A stretch of 64,000 nt of DNA from Deltaproteobacteria bacterium (GTDB taxonomy: Bacteria; Bdellovibrionota; Bdellovibrionia; Bdellovibrionales; JAMPXM01). Positions 1-8,972 of the stretch are shown one piece after another. The notes beneath the pieces are model-generated. The model was not told where the DNA came from. It saw only the letters and a list, made by a program, of their open reading frames with translations, and searched no databases. Every line of letters starts with the position of its first letter. Positions within the stretch are counted from its first letter, which is position 1. The position numbers were made by a program, and so were the translations under genes. The stretch covers positions 1 through 64,000 of the forward strand of contig JAFLCB010000004.1 of assembly GCA_017302795.1 (NCBI GenBank). The letters run 5' to 3'.

Positions 1-145
1 CGCCAACCGATTTCACAACCCCGAAATGAGCGGCAACCTCAATTCGACTGAACCTAGCCCTTACAAGACCTTTGATCTTTTCAGTCTGGTCGTCGAACCA
101 TTCGTTAAATTCAGATGTTTTCTCAAGCTGAAATTTCACACTCAC
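1..145 (-). CDS. RelE/ParE (HigB)-type toxin, partial, 5' end only
   Basis: Reading the minus strand from a GTG at 145 (or a second GTG at 139) gives an open frame to the window edge of about 48 residues. The peptide runs VKFQLEKTSEFNEWF, then DDQTEKIKGLVRARFSRIE and HFGVVKSVG. The pattern of a short strand, E-F-x-x-W, an I/L-rich helix ending in R-I, then G-x-V-K is what RelE/ParE-superfamily toxins of the HigB/Gp49-like type show before their G-x-S-E-L-R motif. That motif would lie outside the window. Such toxins cleave mRNA on the ribosome and are normally followed by an antitoxin gene, also outside. A 16-bp inverted repeat directly upstream fits an operator. The call rests on a fragment. 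Confidence 0.6.
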   Translation of the reverse strand, partial: MSVKFQLEKTSEFNEWFDDQTEKIKGLVRARFSRIEVAAHFGVVKSVG

Positions 146-147
146 AG

Positions 148-200
148 TATGCAATATACCGCACAACTAAGCAAGGGGAAAAATTGCGGTATATTGCATA
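148..200 (-). promoter_or_regulatory. Perfect 16-bp inverted repeat, probable toxin-antitoxin operator
   Basis: TATGCAATATACCGCA at 148-163 is exactly complementary to TGCGGTATATTGCATA at 185-200, with a 21-nt spacer. The near arm ends three bases before the GTG start of the leftward toxin-like gene. Its TATATT could serve as a -10 box, although no good -35 is visible. Antitoxins of HigA/RelB type repress their own operons at such sites, so operator is the preferred reading. A long RNA hairpin is the alternative. Confidence 0.5.
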
Positions 201-340
201 TGCGGTTTGGCCCAATCCAGACCCAGGAACTATCCTGGATTCCGGACGGTTTGTCCGGGGGGATGGAAACAAGGAGCAAAATTGCATTGAAGCTTAGTTC
301 AGTTGACTATTCCCGCGCGGATAACTAACGACAGCGCAGT

Positions 341-835
341 ATGCCTTTTTCCAGAAAACCTAGCTTAATTTTCTTCGTCGCAATTCTTGTAGGTTTGTTT
401 GTCGCTAATGAATCTGGACTATTTGCCGGAATCTTGGATCTGACAGTCAAGCGCTCTCACATCGAAGGGAACGTTCCGGAAGAGGGTTTTGAACTCCTCT
501 TAAACCGAGAACTCAGTACCCACTTTTCAAATGAACTCCAGCGAAGCGATTTGAAAGTCGATTTCAAGCTTTTAAGGAAATTGCCCACTCAAACAGGAAT
601 CGCTTTTCCGAAGTTCTATTGCTGGATCGTGGTTAGAGATTTGGAAGGAAAGATAATAACAAGTGGTGCTGCAAGAGTTGCAGCAATTGATAAAGTTGAA
701 TTTGATGTTACCGACTACCTTGACCGGGAACGAGTTAACAGTTCGCCCGAATCGGTGGAATACGTTTTTCCTGCGCCTCTGGTCGAGAAAATTCGAGAAC
801 TTGCTAAAGCAAATCCGATTTCGATCCGGCGCTAA
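341..835 (+). CDS. Hypothetical membrane-anchored protein
   Basis: This is a 164-residue protein of unrecognised family. Residues about 8-30 (LIFFVAILVGLFVANESGLFAG) form one hydrophobic segment after a basic N-terminus, so it is probably an exported protein held by an uncleaved anchor. The rest is soluble and charged, with predicted strand/helix alternation and no cysteine-rich or catalytic motif I can name. The start ATG at 341 has only a weak purine stretch upstream. The DNA is AT-richer than most of the window, in line with an accessory origin. Confidence 0.55.
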   Translation: MPFSRKPSLIFFVAILVGLFVANESGLFAGILDLTVKRSHIEGNVPEEGFELLLNRELSTHFSNELQRSDLKVDFKLLRKLPTQTGIAFPKFYCWIVVRDLEGKIITSGAARVAAIDKVEFDVTDYLDRERVNSSPESVEYVFPAPLVEKIRELAKANPISIRR

Positions 836-1184
836 ACGGTTTACGGACCTACGCAACAATAAGCCCACAACGACCGAAGCACTTGAGATCATAGAGAAGG
901 CCAAGAAGAAAAAAGATCAGTCGCGGCCAAAGAAATCTGCCAACCCGCGCGATGTGGAGATCTAGTTGGCTTGCCTGTTGGGTATAGACTGTGACAAAGC
1001 TGTCGTCGTACCCGACTCATTTGATTTTCCAGGCAGAATTTTAATATGAAGTTTGTTCGATTGACGAAGTTCTGGGGTTTAGCTGGGTCCTTTTTTTATT
1101 GATCCGTGATGCCTTATGTTCCACCATCAACCGAGAATGTGTTTATCTATTTTAAGTAATTCAATCTTAGAAAAAGGAGTTTTT
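836..1184. other. 349-bp spacer with a short lysine-rich open frame
   Basis: No convincing gene is seen. From about 839 to 965 one plus-strand frame stays open and would encode a highly charged tail (EALEIIEKAKKKKDQ and SRPKKSANPRDVEI). It lacks a start codon outside the preceding gene and may be a remnant or chance. The stretch before 1185 should contain the promoter of the DsrE gene; a T-run at about 1090 is not preceded by a clear hairpin. Confidence 0.25.
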
Positions 1185-1667
1185 ATGTTAAAAAGTATCG
1201 CCCAAAAAAGAAGTCTCGCTTCTCTAGCATCAGTACTTGTCGCTATTTTGCTGGCTTTGCCATTAGGGTCTGCCTTCGCGCAGACGGCTGCGCAAGAGCC
1301 GCAAAAAGTATTCATGAAATTGGATCATGGCACTGATGACTTACACGCAGCTTTGATGGCCCTGAAGATTTCTGAGGGGCTTGTAAGTAAAGGGGCGAAG
1401 GTGACCTTATTCTTAAATCTTGAAGCCGTTCGGTTGGCCGACAAACGGCAACCTCTTGATTTAAAATGGGGGCTTGACGGTGGCCACTCAGCACAGCACC
1501 TGCTTGAAAGTTTTGTTAAAAAAGGTGGCGCAGTCCTTGTCTGCCCAATGTGCGCAAAGAATGCTGGAATAACTGCGAAAGAGCTTCGAACCGGAGCTAA
1601 AATTGCGACATCGATTGATGAAATCAATGAAGCCTTTCTGGCCTCCGATAAATCAATGGACTACTAG
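1185..1667 (+). CDS. Exported DsrE-family protein
   Basis: This 160-residue protein starts at ATG 1185, behind a good AAAAAGGAG ribosome-binding site; the upstream ATG at 1116 has none. Residues 1-35 form a signal peptide (LASVLVAILLALPLGSAFAQ). The mature part matches the DsrE/DsrF-like fold: a first strand VFMKLDHGTDD, a helix DLHAALMALKISEGLVSKG, the strand AKVTLFLNLEAV, and a C-terminal half with VLVCPMCAKNAGI. In that family a cysteine at this position carries persulfide sulfur, so C-P-M-C could be redox or sulfur-transfer active. Most DsrE proteins are cytoplasmic, so this exported form may act in periplasmic sulfur or thiol chemistry. The methyltransferase gene follows after 11 nt, so the two are probably cotranscribed. 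Confidence 0.8.
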   Translation: MLKSIAQKRSLASLASVLVAILLALPLGSAFAQTAAQEPQKVFMKLDHGTDDLHAALMALKISEGLVSKGAKVTLFLNLEAVRLADKRQPLDLKWGLDGGHSAQHLLESFVKKGGAVLVCPMCAKNAGITAKELRTGAKIATSIDEINEAFLASDKSMDY

Positions 1668-1678
1668 GAAGGTAGAGT

Positions 1679-2431
1679 TTGAACGAAATGAATTTGCTTG
1701 TTGAATTTCACCTCGATGGAAAAAGGCAAGGGCCTGGCGGCGAGAAAGAAACTCAGCAAGCGATCAAGCTATCAGGTCTCTCGGGTCAGAGAGGCCTCAA
1801 AGTTGCTGATATTGGATGCGGAACAGGGGCATCAACCAAGGTGCTCGCTCAATTACTTGGTTGTGACATAACTTGTATTGATCTGTTTCCTGAGTTCTTA
1901 GGTGTTCTCAAGCAAAATTTCGAAAGAGAAAAATGGCCGGCGCAAGTGACAACCGTCGTGGCTTCAATGGAAGAACTTCCTTTTGTCAGGAATAGTTTGG
2001 ATCTGATTTGGTCTGAGGGTGCCATCTACAACATCGGATTTAAAAAAGGCATTCAAGAGTGGCGGCAGTTTTTGAAGCCTCGAGGTGTATTGGCTGTGTC
2101 TGAAATTACCTGGCTAACGACATCAAGGCCCGATGAGATCAACGATCATTGGAATAAAGAGTACCCTGAAATTGCCACCGCCTCTGAGAAAATGAAACTT
2201 CTTGAAGAAGCGGGCTACAAGATCTTGGGATATTTCCCCTTACCCACAACTTGTTGGTTCGAAAATTACTACATACCGATGAAGCCCCGTTTCGAAGCCT
2301 TTGTTCTGCGGCACTCAGCCGCAAGAGAGCACGCCGCTCAAATTGTTGAAGCTGAAAAGCGAGAAATCGAGCTTTATGAAAAGTATCAAGCCTATCTGAG
2401 TTATGGTTTTTATATTGCGGAGAAGGTCTAA
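1679..2431 (+). CDS. Class I SAM-dependent methyltransferase
   Basis: This 250-residue cytosolic protein has the Rossmann methyltransferase core. Motif I is VADIGCGTGAST (about residues 41-52), followed by an acidic strand end CIDLFPEFL, then a motif IV-like LDLIWSEGAIYNIGF and the post-motif PRGVLAVSEITW. It resembles the Methyltransf_11/25 group, whose substrates cannot be read from sequence. The frame opens with TTG 1679; an ATG three codons on (1688) is an equally good start behind AGGAAGGTAGAG. It lies 11 nt after the DsrE gene. The C-terminal 70 residues form a helical lid rich in aromatic residues that probably sets specificity. Confidence 0.85.
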   Translation: MNEMNLLVEFHLDGKRQGPGGEKETQQAIKLSGLSGQRGLKVADIGCGTGASTKVLAQLLGCDITCIDLFPEFLGVLKQNFEREKWPAQVTTVVASMEELPFVRNSLDLIWSEGAIYNIGFKKGIQEWRQFLKPRGVLAVSEITWLTTSRPDEINDHWNKEYPEIATASEKMKLLEEAGYKILGYFPLPTTCWFENYYIPMKPRFEAFVLRHSAAREHAAQIVEAEKREIELYEKYQAYLSYGFYIAEKV

Positions 2432-2570
2432 CTTGCTAGGAATGGCCTATAAAAGGCGTGATATAGACAATTTTTCGGCCACGCCCAAAGGCAGAAAATA
2501 TCAAAGGGCACATCACCAAAAAGTTTCCTGCCTGATATCAATATCCTTACAATCCGCACACGAGGGCGAA

Positions 2571-2630
2571 AACCAAGTAGCAACCAAGTAGCAAAAATGT
2601 AGATTTTTGCGGAAATTTCTGGAAATTTCG
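2571..2630. repeat. Two short perfect tandem duplications near the tRNA 3' side
   Basis: AACCAAGTAGC occurs twice back to back at 2571-2592, and a second tandem, GGAAATTTC(T/G), occurs at 2611-2630. The unit GAAATTTC is itself palindromic. They sit in the 310-bp non-coding stretch between the methyltransferase and the 3' end of tRNA-Asp. They could be integration-site debris or simple slippage products. Confidence 0.5.
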
Positions 2631-2740
2631 GTTCATTTCAGGCCGGGAACTGAGAACTCTGATCGTGTGATTTCAAATAGTTGAACCGCAAGAGGATTCT
2701 CGCGATTTTAATAACTGAGGCTTTTGTGTGATTCGTAAAA

Positions 2741-2817
2741 TGGCGGGGTGGACGGGACTCGAACCCGCGGCCTCCGCCGTGACAGGGCGGCGTTATAACC
2801 AACTTAACTACCACCCC
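2741..2817 (-). tRNA. tRNA-Asp (GTC)
   Basis: The minus strand folds as a 77-nt tRNA. The acceptor GGGGTGG pairs with CCACCCC, followed by discriminator G and an encoded CCA (2743-2741). T8-A9 is followed by a D-arm with GTTGGTT. The anticodon stem CCGCC/GGCGG holds loop CTGTCAC with anticodon GTC, and the T-arm contains GGGTTCGAGTCCC. The whole aligns closely with E. coli tRNA-Asp. Its 3' end points left, towards the accessory-looking genes at 1-2431. Confidence 0.97.
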
Positions 2818-2839
2818 GCGTGGCAGACCAGAGCGCAAG

Positions 2840-2868
2840 AAAGTACCGAAAAAGGCCAAACTTCGCAA
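2840..2868 (-). promoter_or_regulatory. Probable tRNA-Asp promoter
   Basis: On the minus strand, TTGCGA (2868-2863) and TACTTT (2845-2840) are separated by 17 bp and lie about 23 bp before the tRNA 5' end. Spacing and position fit a sigma-70-type promoter. Confidence 0.5.
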
Positions 2869-3078
2869 GTGGCTTTCAACCAGTGCCAGATACTTTGGCA
2901 AGAATCCCGAACTTCTGACCTCTTTTTAGGCACCAAATCACCAGTTTTTTTAGATTCAGCTCGAATTTAGAGCGCCCCATCAGAACCGCCCTCGACAGAG
3001 GCCAATTACCGAGCGACAATTTTGAGGCAACGAGGCAAACAGGCCTCAAAACCGAAATCCGAACGAAAAGGAATTCAA

Positions 3079-3447
3079 ATGAAATCATTCGTAACTGCTG
3101 CCCTCCTCGCTCTCGCACTTTCTCCGATCGCGGCTCTTGCCGATCAAGCTGTCGACGTAAAAATCACCGGCATGACTTGTGGCGATTGCACAAGCAAAGT
3201 TGAAAAGGAACTTGCAGCACTTAAAGGAATCGACACGAAAAGTATTTCGGTTGAACTCGAAGGCAACCACGCCATATTGAAAGTCAAAAAGAACGACAAG
3301 AAGACGCAAGCGGCAATTAAAGCGGCGGTAGAAAAAGCAGGCTACAAAGTCGCGTCGATCGATCCTGTTGCGGCGGCACCTGCTGCAGGTGGTACCACCC
3401 CAGCGGCAACTGGAGACACTAAAACTGAACCAGCAAAAGCCAACTAA
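3079..3447 (+). CDS. Exported heavy-metal-associated (HMA) domain protein
   Basis: This 122-residue protein has a signal peptide (residues 1-22, ending ALA-DQ). One ferredoxin-like HMA domain follows (about 25-96) with the metal-binding loop GMTCGDC at residues 31-37, so Cys34 and Cys37 would bind Cu(I) or another soft metal as in CopZ/Atx1 and MerP. A low-complexity Ala/Pro/Thr tail (about 98-122) follows and may be a flexible tether. ATG 3079 is preceded by AAAAGGAATTCAA; an upstream in-frame ATG at 3022 lacks such a site and would spoil the signal peptide. The export signal makes it MerP-like in location. No mercury genes are nearby, so copper is the simpler guess. Confidence 0.85.
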   Translation: MKSFVTAALLALALSPIAALADQAVDVKITGMTCGDCTSKVEKELAALKGIDTKSISVELEGNHAILKVKKNDKKTQAAIKAAVEKAGYKVASIDPVAAAPAAGGTTPAATGDTKTEPAKAN

Positions 3448-3487
3448 GCAAAACTCAATCGAGTCGATAAAAGAGAGCGGCGAGGCC

Positions 3488-3976
3488 TTGATTCAGCGAT
3501 TAAAGGCCTCGGCTCCCGTTTTAAAAATCTACCGAAATCGATCTGGCCTGAAAGTGCACGACAACAGTGTTGCACCGTTTGCCACGATGCTCTCAATCCC
3601 CATGACGTCGTTCATATCAAACAATACTCACTACACGATTCGCGAAATCATTTCGGTCGACGAAGTCCGGTTTTCCATTCGATCCACTTTGACCGATTCC
3701 GGTGTGCCCATGGATGAACTGATTCCGCGGTTCACTGCAACCCGGGAAAATACAGCTCAAAACATTTCGGCCAAAAACGCCGAGGAACTTTTCCCTCTCA
3801 CAAATCCCGACGGGCTTCGTTATCGATTAGAAAACAATCGACTGGTTTTCTATTTTCCAAATGAAAAGTCAGTGGTGAATGTTGCTATTCAGTTTCTGCC
3901 AGGGAATGCACCTGGTAACCGCGCGGCGCTTGAATCGTTGGCGAAAGAGATCCAGGTTGTTACCGAAGCGCAGTAA
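3488..3976 (+). CDS. Hypothetical protein, start uncertain
   Basis: This soluble protein of about 163 residues has no recognised family and no signal peptide or membrane segment. It is rich in predicted beta strands (SFISNNTHYTIREIISVDEVRFSIRS, then GLRYRLENNRLVFYFPNEKSVVNVAIQFLPG). The frame is open upstream and overlaps the end of the HMA gene in another frame; there is no ATG between. A TTG at 3488 with GCGAGG just before it is the start used here. GTG 3389 or ATG 3368 are alternatives needing a 59-80 bp overlap. The codons between 3447 and 3488 (SIESIKESGEA) look protein-like, so the true start may be upstream. Confidence 0.6.
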   Translation: MIQRLKASAPVLKIYRNRSGLKVHDNSVAPFATMLSIPMTSFISNNTHYTIREIISVDEVRFSIRSTLTDSGVPMDELIPRFTATRENTAQNISAKNAEELFPLTNPDGLRYRLENNRLVFYFPNEKSVVNVAIQFLPGNAPGNRAALESLAKEIQVVTEAQ

Positions 3977-4006
3977 CTAAGCGCTGTTTTAGAATCCCTG
4001 TCGACC

Positions 4007-4483
4007 TTACGTCCAGACCCGCTTCTTTCCTTGTCGAATAGCAAACAAAAGTAGTCCGCCAAACGAAATGAAAATCGAGACTCCCAGGCCCCAAGCGTAA
4101 AAGTTTTTGTCGCGTCCTCCGTAAAAGGCCTCTCGCTCCATGGCATAGTTGAGTCCGAAATAAAGAATGATCCCTTTCATGATGACCAGACTCTGAATCG
4201 CTGTCCAAAAAAAACGCCGCACATCACGGGTTTGAAGTTGCTCTTCTGAGAGAGGCTTTTTCGAACGGGGATGATTTTTCGAAATCAATCGAAAGCCCCA
4301 ATACCCGCCTCGATGAAAATCCGTGACGATCTTCGACCAATCTTCTCCGGTCTCAAGGCGTTTTATCGCCATGCAAGAAATCGCGTGTCGATCTTCCAAT
4401 TGAAAATCTCCACTAGAAATCGAAAAAAGGTCCGATTCCTGATCTTTCGTTAAAACCGAAACCTTCTTTAACTCAGTACTCAC
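4007..4483 (-). CDS. Hypothetical protein with two C-terminal membrane segments
   Basis: This 158-residue protein has a soluble, mostly helical N-terminal part of about 95 residues. Two hydrophobic segments follow (IQSLVIMKGIILYFGLNYAM and YAWGLGVSIFISFGGLLLFAI), linked by a short polar loop, and it ends in a basic tail (RQGKKRVWT). The motif ETGEDWSKIVTDFHRGGYWGFRLI is not one I can assign. It begins 3 nt after the end of the AmnA/RidA-like gene on the same strand and may be its last operon member, although nothing in it suggests a catabolic role. Confidence 0.65.
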   Translation of the reverse strand: MSTELKKVSVLTKDQESDLFSISSGDFQLEDRHAISCMAIKRLETGEDWSKIVTDFHRGGYWGFRLISKNHPRSKKPLSEEQLQTRDVRRFFWTAIQSLVIMKGIILYFGLNYAMEREAFYGGRDKNFYAWGLGVSIFISFGGLLLFAIRQGKKRVWT

Positions 4484-4485
4484 AA

Positions 4486-6881
<2,396 letters not shown>

Positions 6882-6913
6882 TTAAGACTTTGCCCTTGGG
6901 CTAGACGAAAATT

Positions 6914-7852
6914 TTAACGAATTCGACGGACCTGAAATCCCTGACCTTCCAGCAGCTTGATTACGCCGTCATGACCCGAAAGATGTGCCGCACCTACGGC
7001 CATGAAAACTGACCGGGAAGACATTTGCCGGACCACCTCGGGCATCCAGGCTCGATTTCGGTAATCTACTTGCGCATCGCCATCGAAATCTTTCGTGCCC
7101 TCGCGATAATCTGCGGTCAGGTCGACAGACATTTGCCGGAAAACTGCCGGATCATGTGCCAGGAGATCGCGCTTCACGCTGCAAGCACCCAGGTCTGACT
7201 CGGATGGATGAAGCCGTTTTGCGTCGGCCAATATTTTATCTGTATCCAGTGCGACCAATGGAATTCCACGACGGTGCGCACGAAGCATGATTTCCACATC
7301 AAGAAACGTCAGTTTCGGAAACAATAAAGGTGCAAAGATCACCGTTCGACAATCGTCGTCGCTCATGTTTTCAACGACAGCCGCAGGTATACCGTGGCAG
7401 AGCAGCTTTCTTTGTTCCAATGCAGAAAAAGGCGACGAGCGAGGGTTCATGAGTCGTTCATTGACAGCAGCGTTTTCTATCGAATTTGGGCGCAGCATTT
7501 TTTCCGCCTGCGGCTGAGGTAATACCACTTCGACAACCAACGAGTCGACTCGATCGATGAGTGTAGTGACATGTGCGGGAAGTTCGTCGAGTGAAACTCC
7601 AAGATGAATTGTTCCCAGAAGATAAGATGTGCGCCCGCCTTTTGAAACTTCATAGAGATAAGGATTATTTATGGGAGAATTCACCAAACCCGAGTTTGAT
7701 GCATAACACGCCCCTGTAACTTGCTCGCTTTTCGCCCCTGGGTCGTCGTACGAACCGCAGCCGGCGATGGTAAAAGCCATAGTCAAAGCCGTAAGACCAA
7801 GGAGCATAAACGACGAAACAGCCGAGGTGGGACGAAACTCTGGGTTCAACAT
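6914..7852 (-). CDS. TraB/GumN-family lipoprotein
   Basis: This 312-residue protein starts at ATG 7852. The longer frame to 7939 runs into a 44-bp tandem repeat and is probably not translated. A lipoprotein signal (MLLGLTALTMAFTIAGC) ends with lipobox I-A-G-C, so it is predicted to be lipidated. The body carries the family's paired metal-site motifs: SYLLGTIHLG near the start and VFMAVGAAHLSGHDGVIKLL near the end. TraB/GumN proteins are related to Tiki metalloproteases, and their bacterial substrates are largely unknown. It ends with GFQVRRI, as is usual for the family. It sits between the two parts of the aromatic-cleavage block on the same strand but has no obvious link to it. Confidence 0.88.
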   Translation of the reverse strand: MLNPEFRPTSAVSSFMLLGLTALTMAFTIAGCGSYDDPGAKSEQVTGACYASNSGLVNSPINNPYLYEVSKGGRTSYLLGTIHLGVSLDELPAHVTTLIDRVDSLVVEVVLPQPQAEKMLRPNSIENAAVNERLMNPRSSPFSALEQRKLLCHGIPAAVVENMSDDDCRTVIFAPLLFPKLTFLDVEIMLRAHRRGIPLVALDTDKILADAKRLHPSESDLGACSVKRDLLAHDPAVFRQMSVDLTADYREGTKDFDGDAQVDYRNRAWMPEVVRQMSSRSVFMAVGAAHLSGHDGVIKLLEGQGFQVRRIR

Positions 7853-7865
7853 AAAGCGCCTATTA

Positions 7866-7934
7866 GCAAGCAGCGAACCACTGCTGTCGCAGCGGCCAAC
7901 GCTGTAATGGCAAGCAGCGAACCACTGCTGTCGC
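7866..7934. repeat. 25-bp direct repeat, two copies at 44-bp period, each with a small hairpin
   Basis: GCAAGCAGCGAACCACTGCT followed by GTCGC occurs at 7866-7890 and again, identical, at 7910-7934. Each copy contains AGCAG-CGAACCA-CTGCT, a 5-bp stem with a 7-nt loop. The copies lie just upstream of the chosen start of the TraB/GumN lipoprotein gene, hence probably in its leader or promoter. Because 44 is not a multiple of three, the copies would encode different peptides, which argues against translation here. Confidence 0.75.
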
Positions 7935-7990
7935 TTCATAGGTAATTTGGGATTGTTATTTGAGAAATAACTTACACACCGCTGTGCCGT

Positions 7991-8890
7991 TTAGGGTCCA
8001 GCGTTCGTCAATACCGGTTCGCCTGTTTTTAACTCCAAGGACTTCGTCTGATTGCCGATGGCGATCGCGACGGTACCGCCCTCCAACGTGAGAAGGGTGT
8101 CAGTGAGGGTCGCGGGCGTGTGGCTAACGGCGACATCAGACAGGGCCTCATCGGCAGCGGCAATAGACCTGCTTTCGTGATTAAACTCAAGGGTCTTATA
8201 CCAACCCACCCGAGCGTTTTCAGCTGTGTCGCCTGTTAACGACATGACCCAAACAGTATATTTCCCTTCCTTAGCTTGATGCAAAATCGCAAGAACTCTA
8301 TCGCCGGATCCACTTTCCCCGATGGCAGCTTTGAAAACATCGTCTTTCAAAACGTCGCGACTAGAGAAAACTCGCTTCTCACCAGACTTGCCCGCCATCA
8401 TCAAACCACGTTCAAGAGGAATCAATCGGTAGTTCCCTAGCTTCGGATCCGAGAACCCCGACTCAGCCACCTCAGAGAAGTTTGCGGAGACGGCTAGCGG
8501 CATTGGCGACGGTTGGGCTGCTACGGGAATGTTCGCTACTTCATCAGCCGATTGATCAATCAGTTTCGCGAACTCCTGATCAAACTTCACCCGTAAGGAC
8601 TTTAACGACTTTATTTTTACATTTTCATCGGCTTTAAGACCCGCCGAAAGACCCGCTGCCAATAACAACGCTTTGTACTCAGTGGAATCTGGCTTGAACT
8701 TTCCTGCGACGTCATCAAACGGATTCTTTGCACTCGGATGATCTCGATGCACATCTACGATTATCTCTTTTGTCACTTCATCTTGGAATAAAAACCCTGA
8801 TTGGGCCAAAGCAAGTTCGACCCCAAACAAGACCGTGAAAAGAACAAAAACAGATGCTTTCAAATCGATACGACAAAGAACTGGCGACAT
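7991..8890 (-). CDS. Hypothetical exported protein
   Basis: This 299-residue protein has a signal peptide (ASVFVLFTVLFGVELALAQS, cleavage about residue 30). I do not recognise a family. The first third contains FQDEVTKEIIVDVHRDHPSAK and a Lys/Asp-rich helix. A Pro/Ala linker near residue 125 leads to a strand-rich C-terminal domain (VLAILHQAKEGKYTVWVMSL, LLTLEGGTVAIAIGNQ). It ends 51 bp before the TraB/GumN frame on the same strand and may be cotranscribed with it. A 12-bp palindrome lies six bases before its ATG. Confidence 0.65.
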   Translation of the reverse strand: MSPVLCRIDLKASVFVLFTVLFGVELALAQSGFLFQDEVTKEIIVDVHRDHPSAKNPFDDVAGKFKPDSTEYKALLLAAGLSAGLKADENVKIKSLKSLRVKFDQEFAKLIDQSADEVANIPVAAQPSPMPLAVSANFSEVAESGFSDPKLGNYRLIPLERGLMMAGKSGEKRVFSSRDVLKDDVFKAAIGESGSGDRVLAILHQAKEGKYTVWVMSLTGDTAENARVGWYKTLEFNHESRSIAAADEALSDVAVSHTPATLTDTLLTLEGGTVAIAIGNQTKSLELKTGEPVLTNAGP

Positions 8891-8895
8891 AATAT

Positions 8896-8907
8896 TAGGT
8901 TAACCTA
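8896..8907. promoter_or_regulatory. 12-bp palindrome TAGGTTAACCTA
   Basis: This perfect palindrome lies immediately upstream of the minus-strand start at 8890, within the 82-bp gap after the aldehyde dehydrogenase gene. Position fits an operator or a site masking ribosome binding. No homologous site was noticed elsewhere in the window, so the function is a guess. Confidence 0.3.
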
Positions 8908-8972
8908 TATACCATGTTGAATTCCATGCCAAAAGTGCTTGTTTACGCACACAATCGGTCTTGATCGCGGAT

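Noticed and set aside
26-328. Plus-strand 100-residue frame across the left edge
   Set aside because: It crosses the inverted repeat, has no ribosome site and opposes the better-supported leftward toxin frame.
663-965. Frame ending in a lysine-rich peptide
   Set aside because: Its first half is a shadow of the gene at 341-835, and the rest has no start codon of its own.
2403-2591. Short frame ending in ENQVATK, thought of as an integrase C-terminal remnant
   Set aside because: Most of it overlaps the methyltransferase end or is compositionally random; no recombinase motif is visible.
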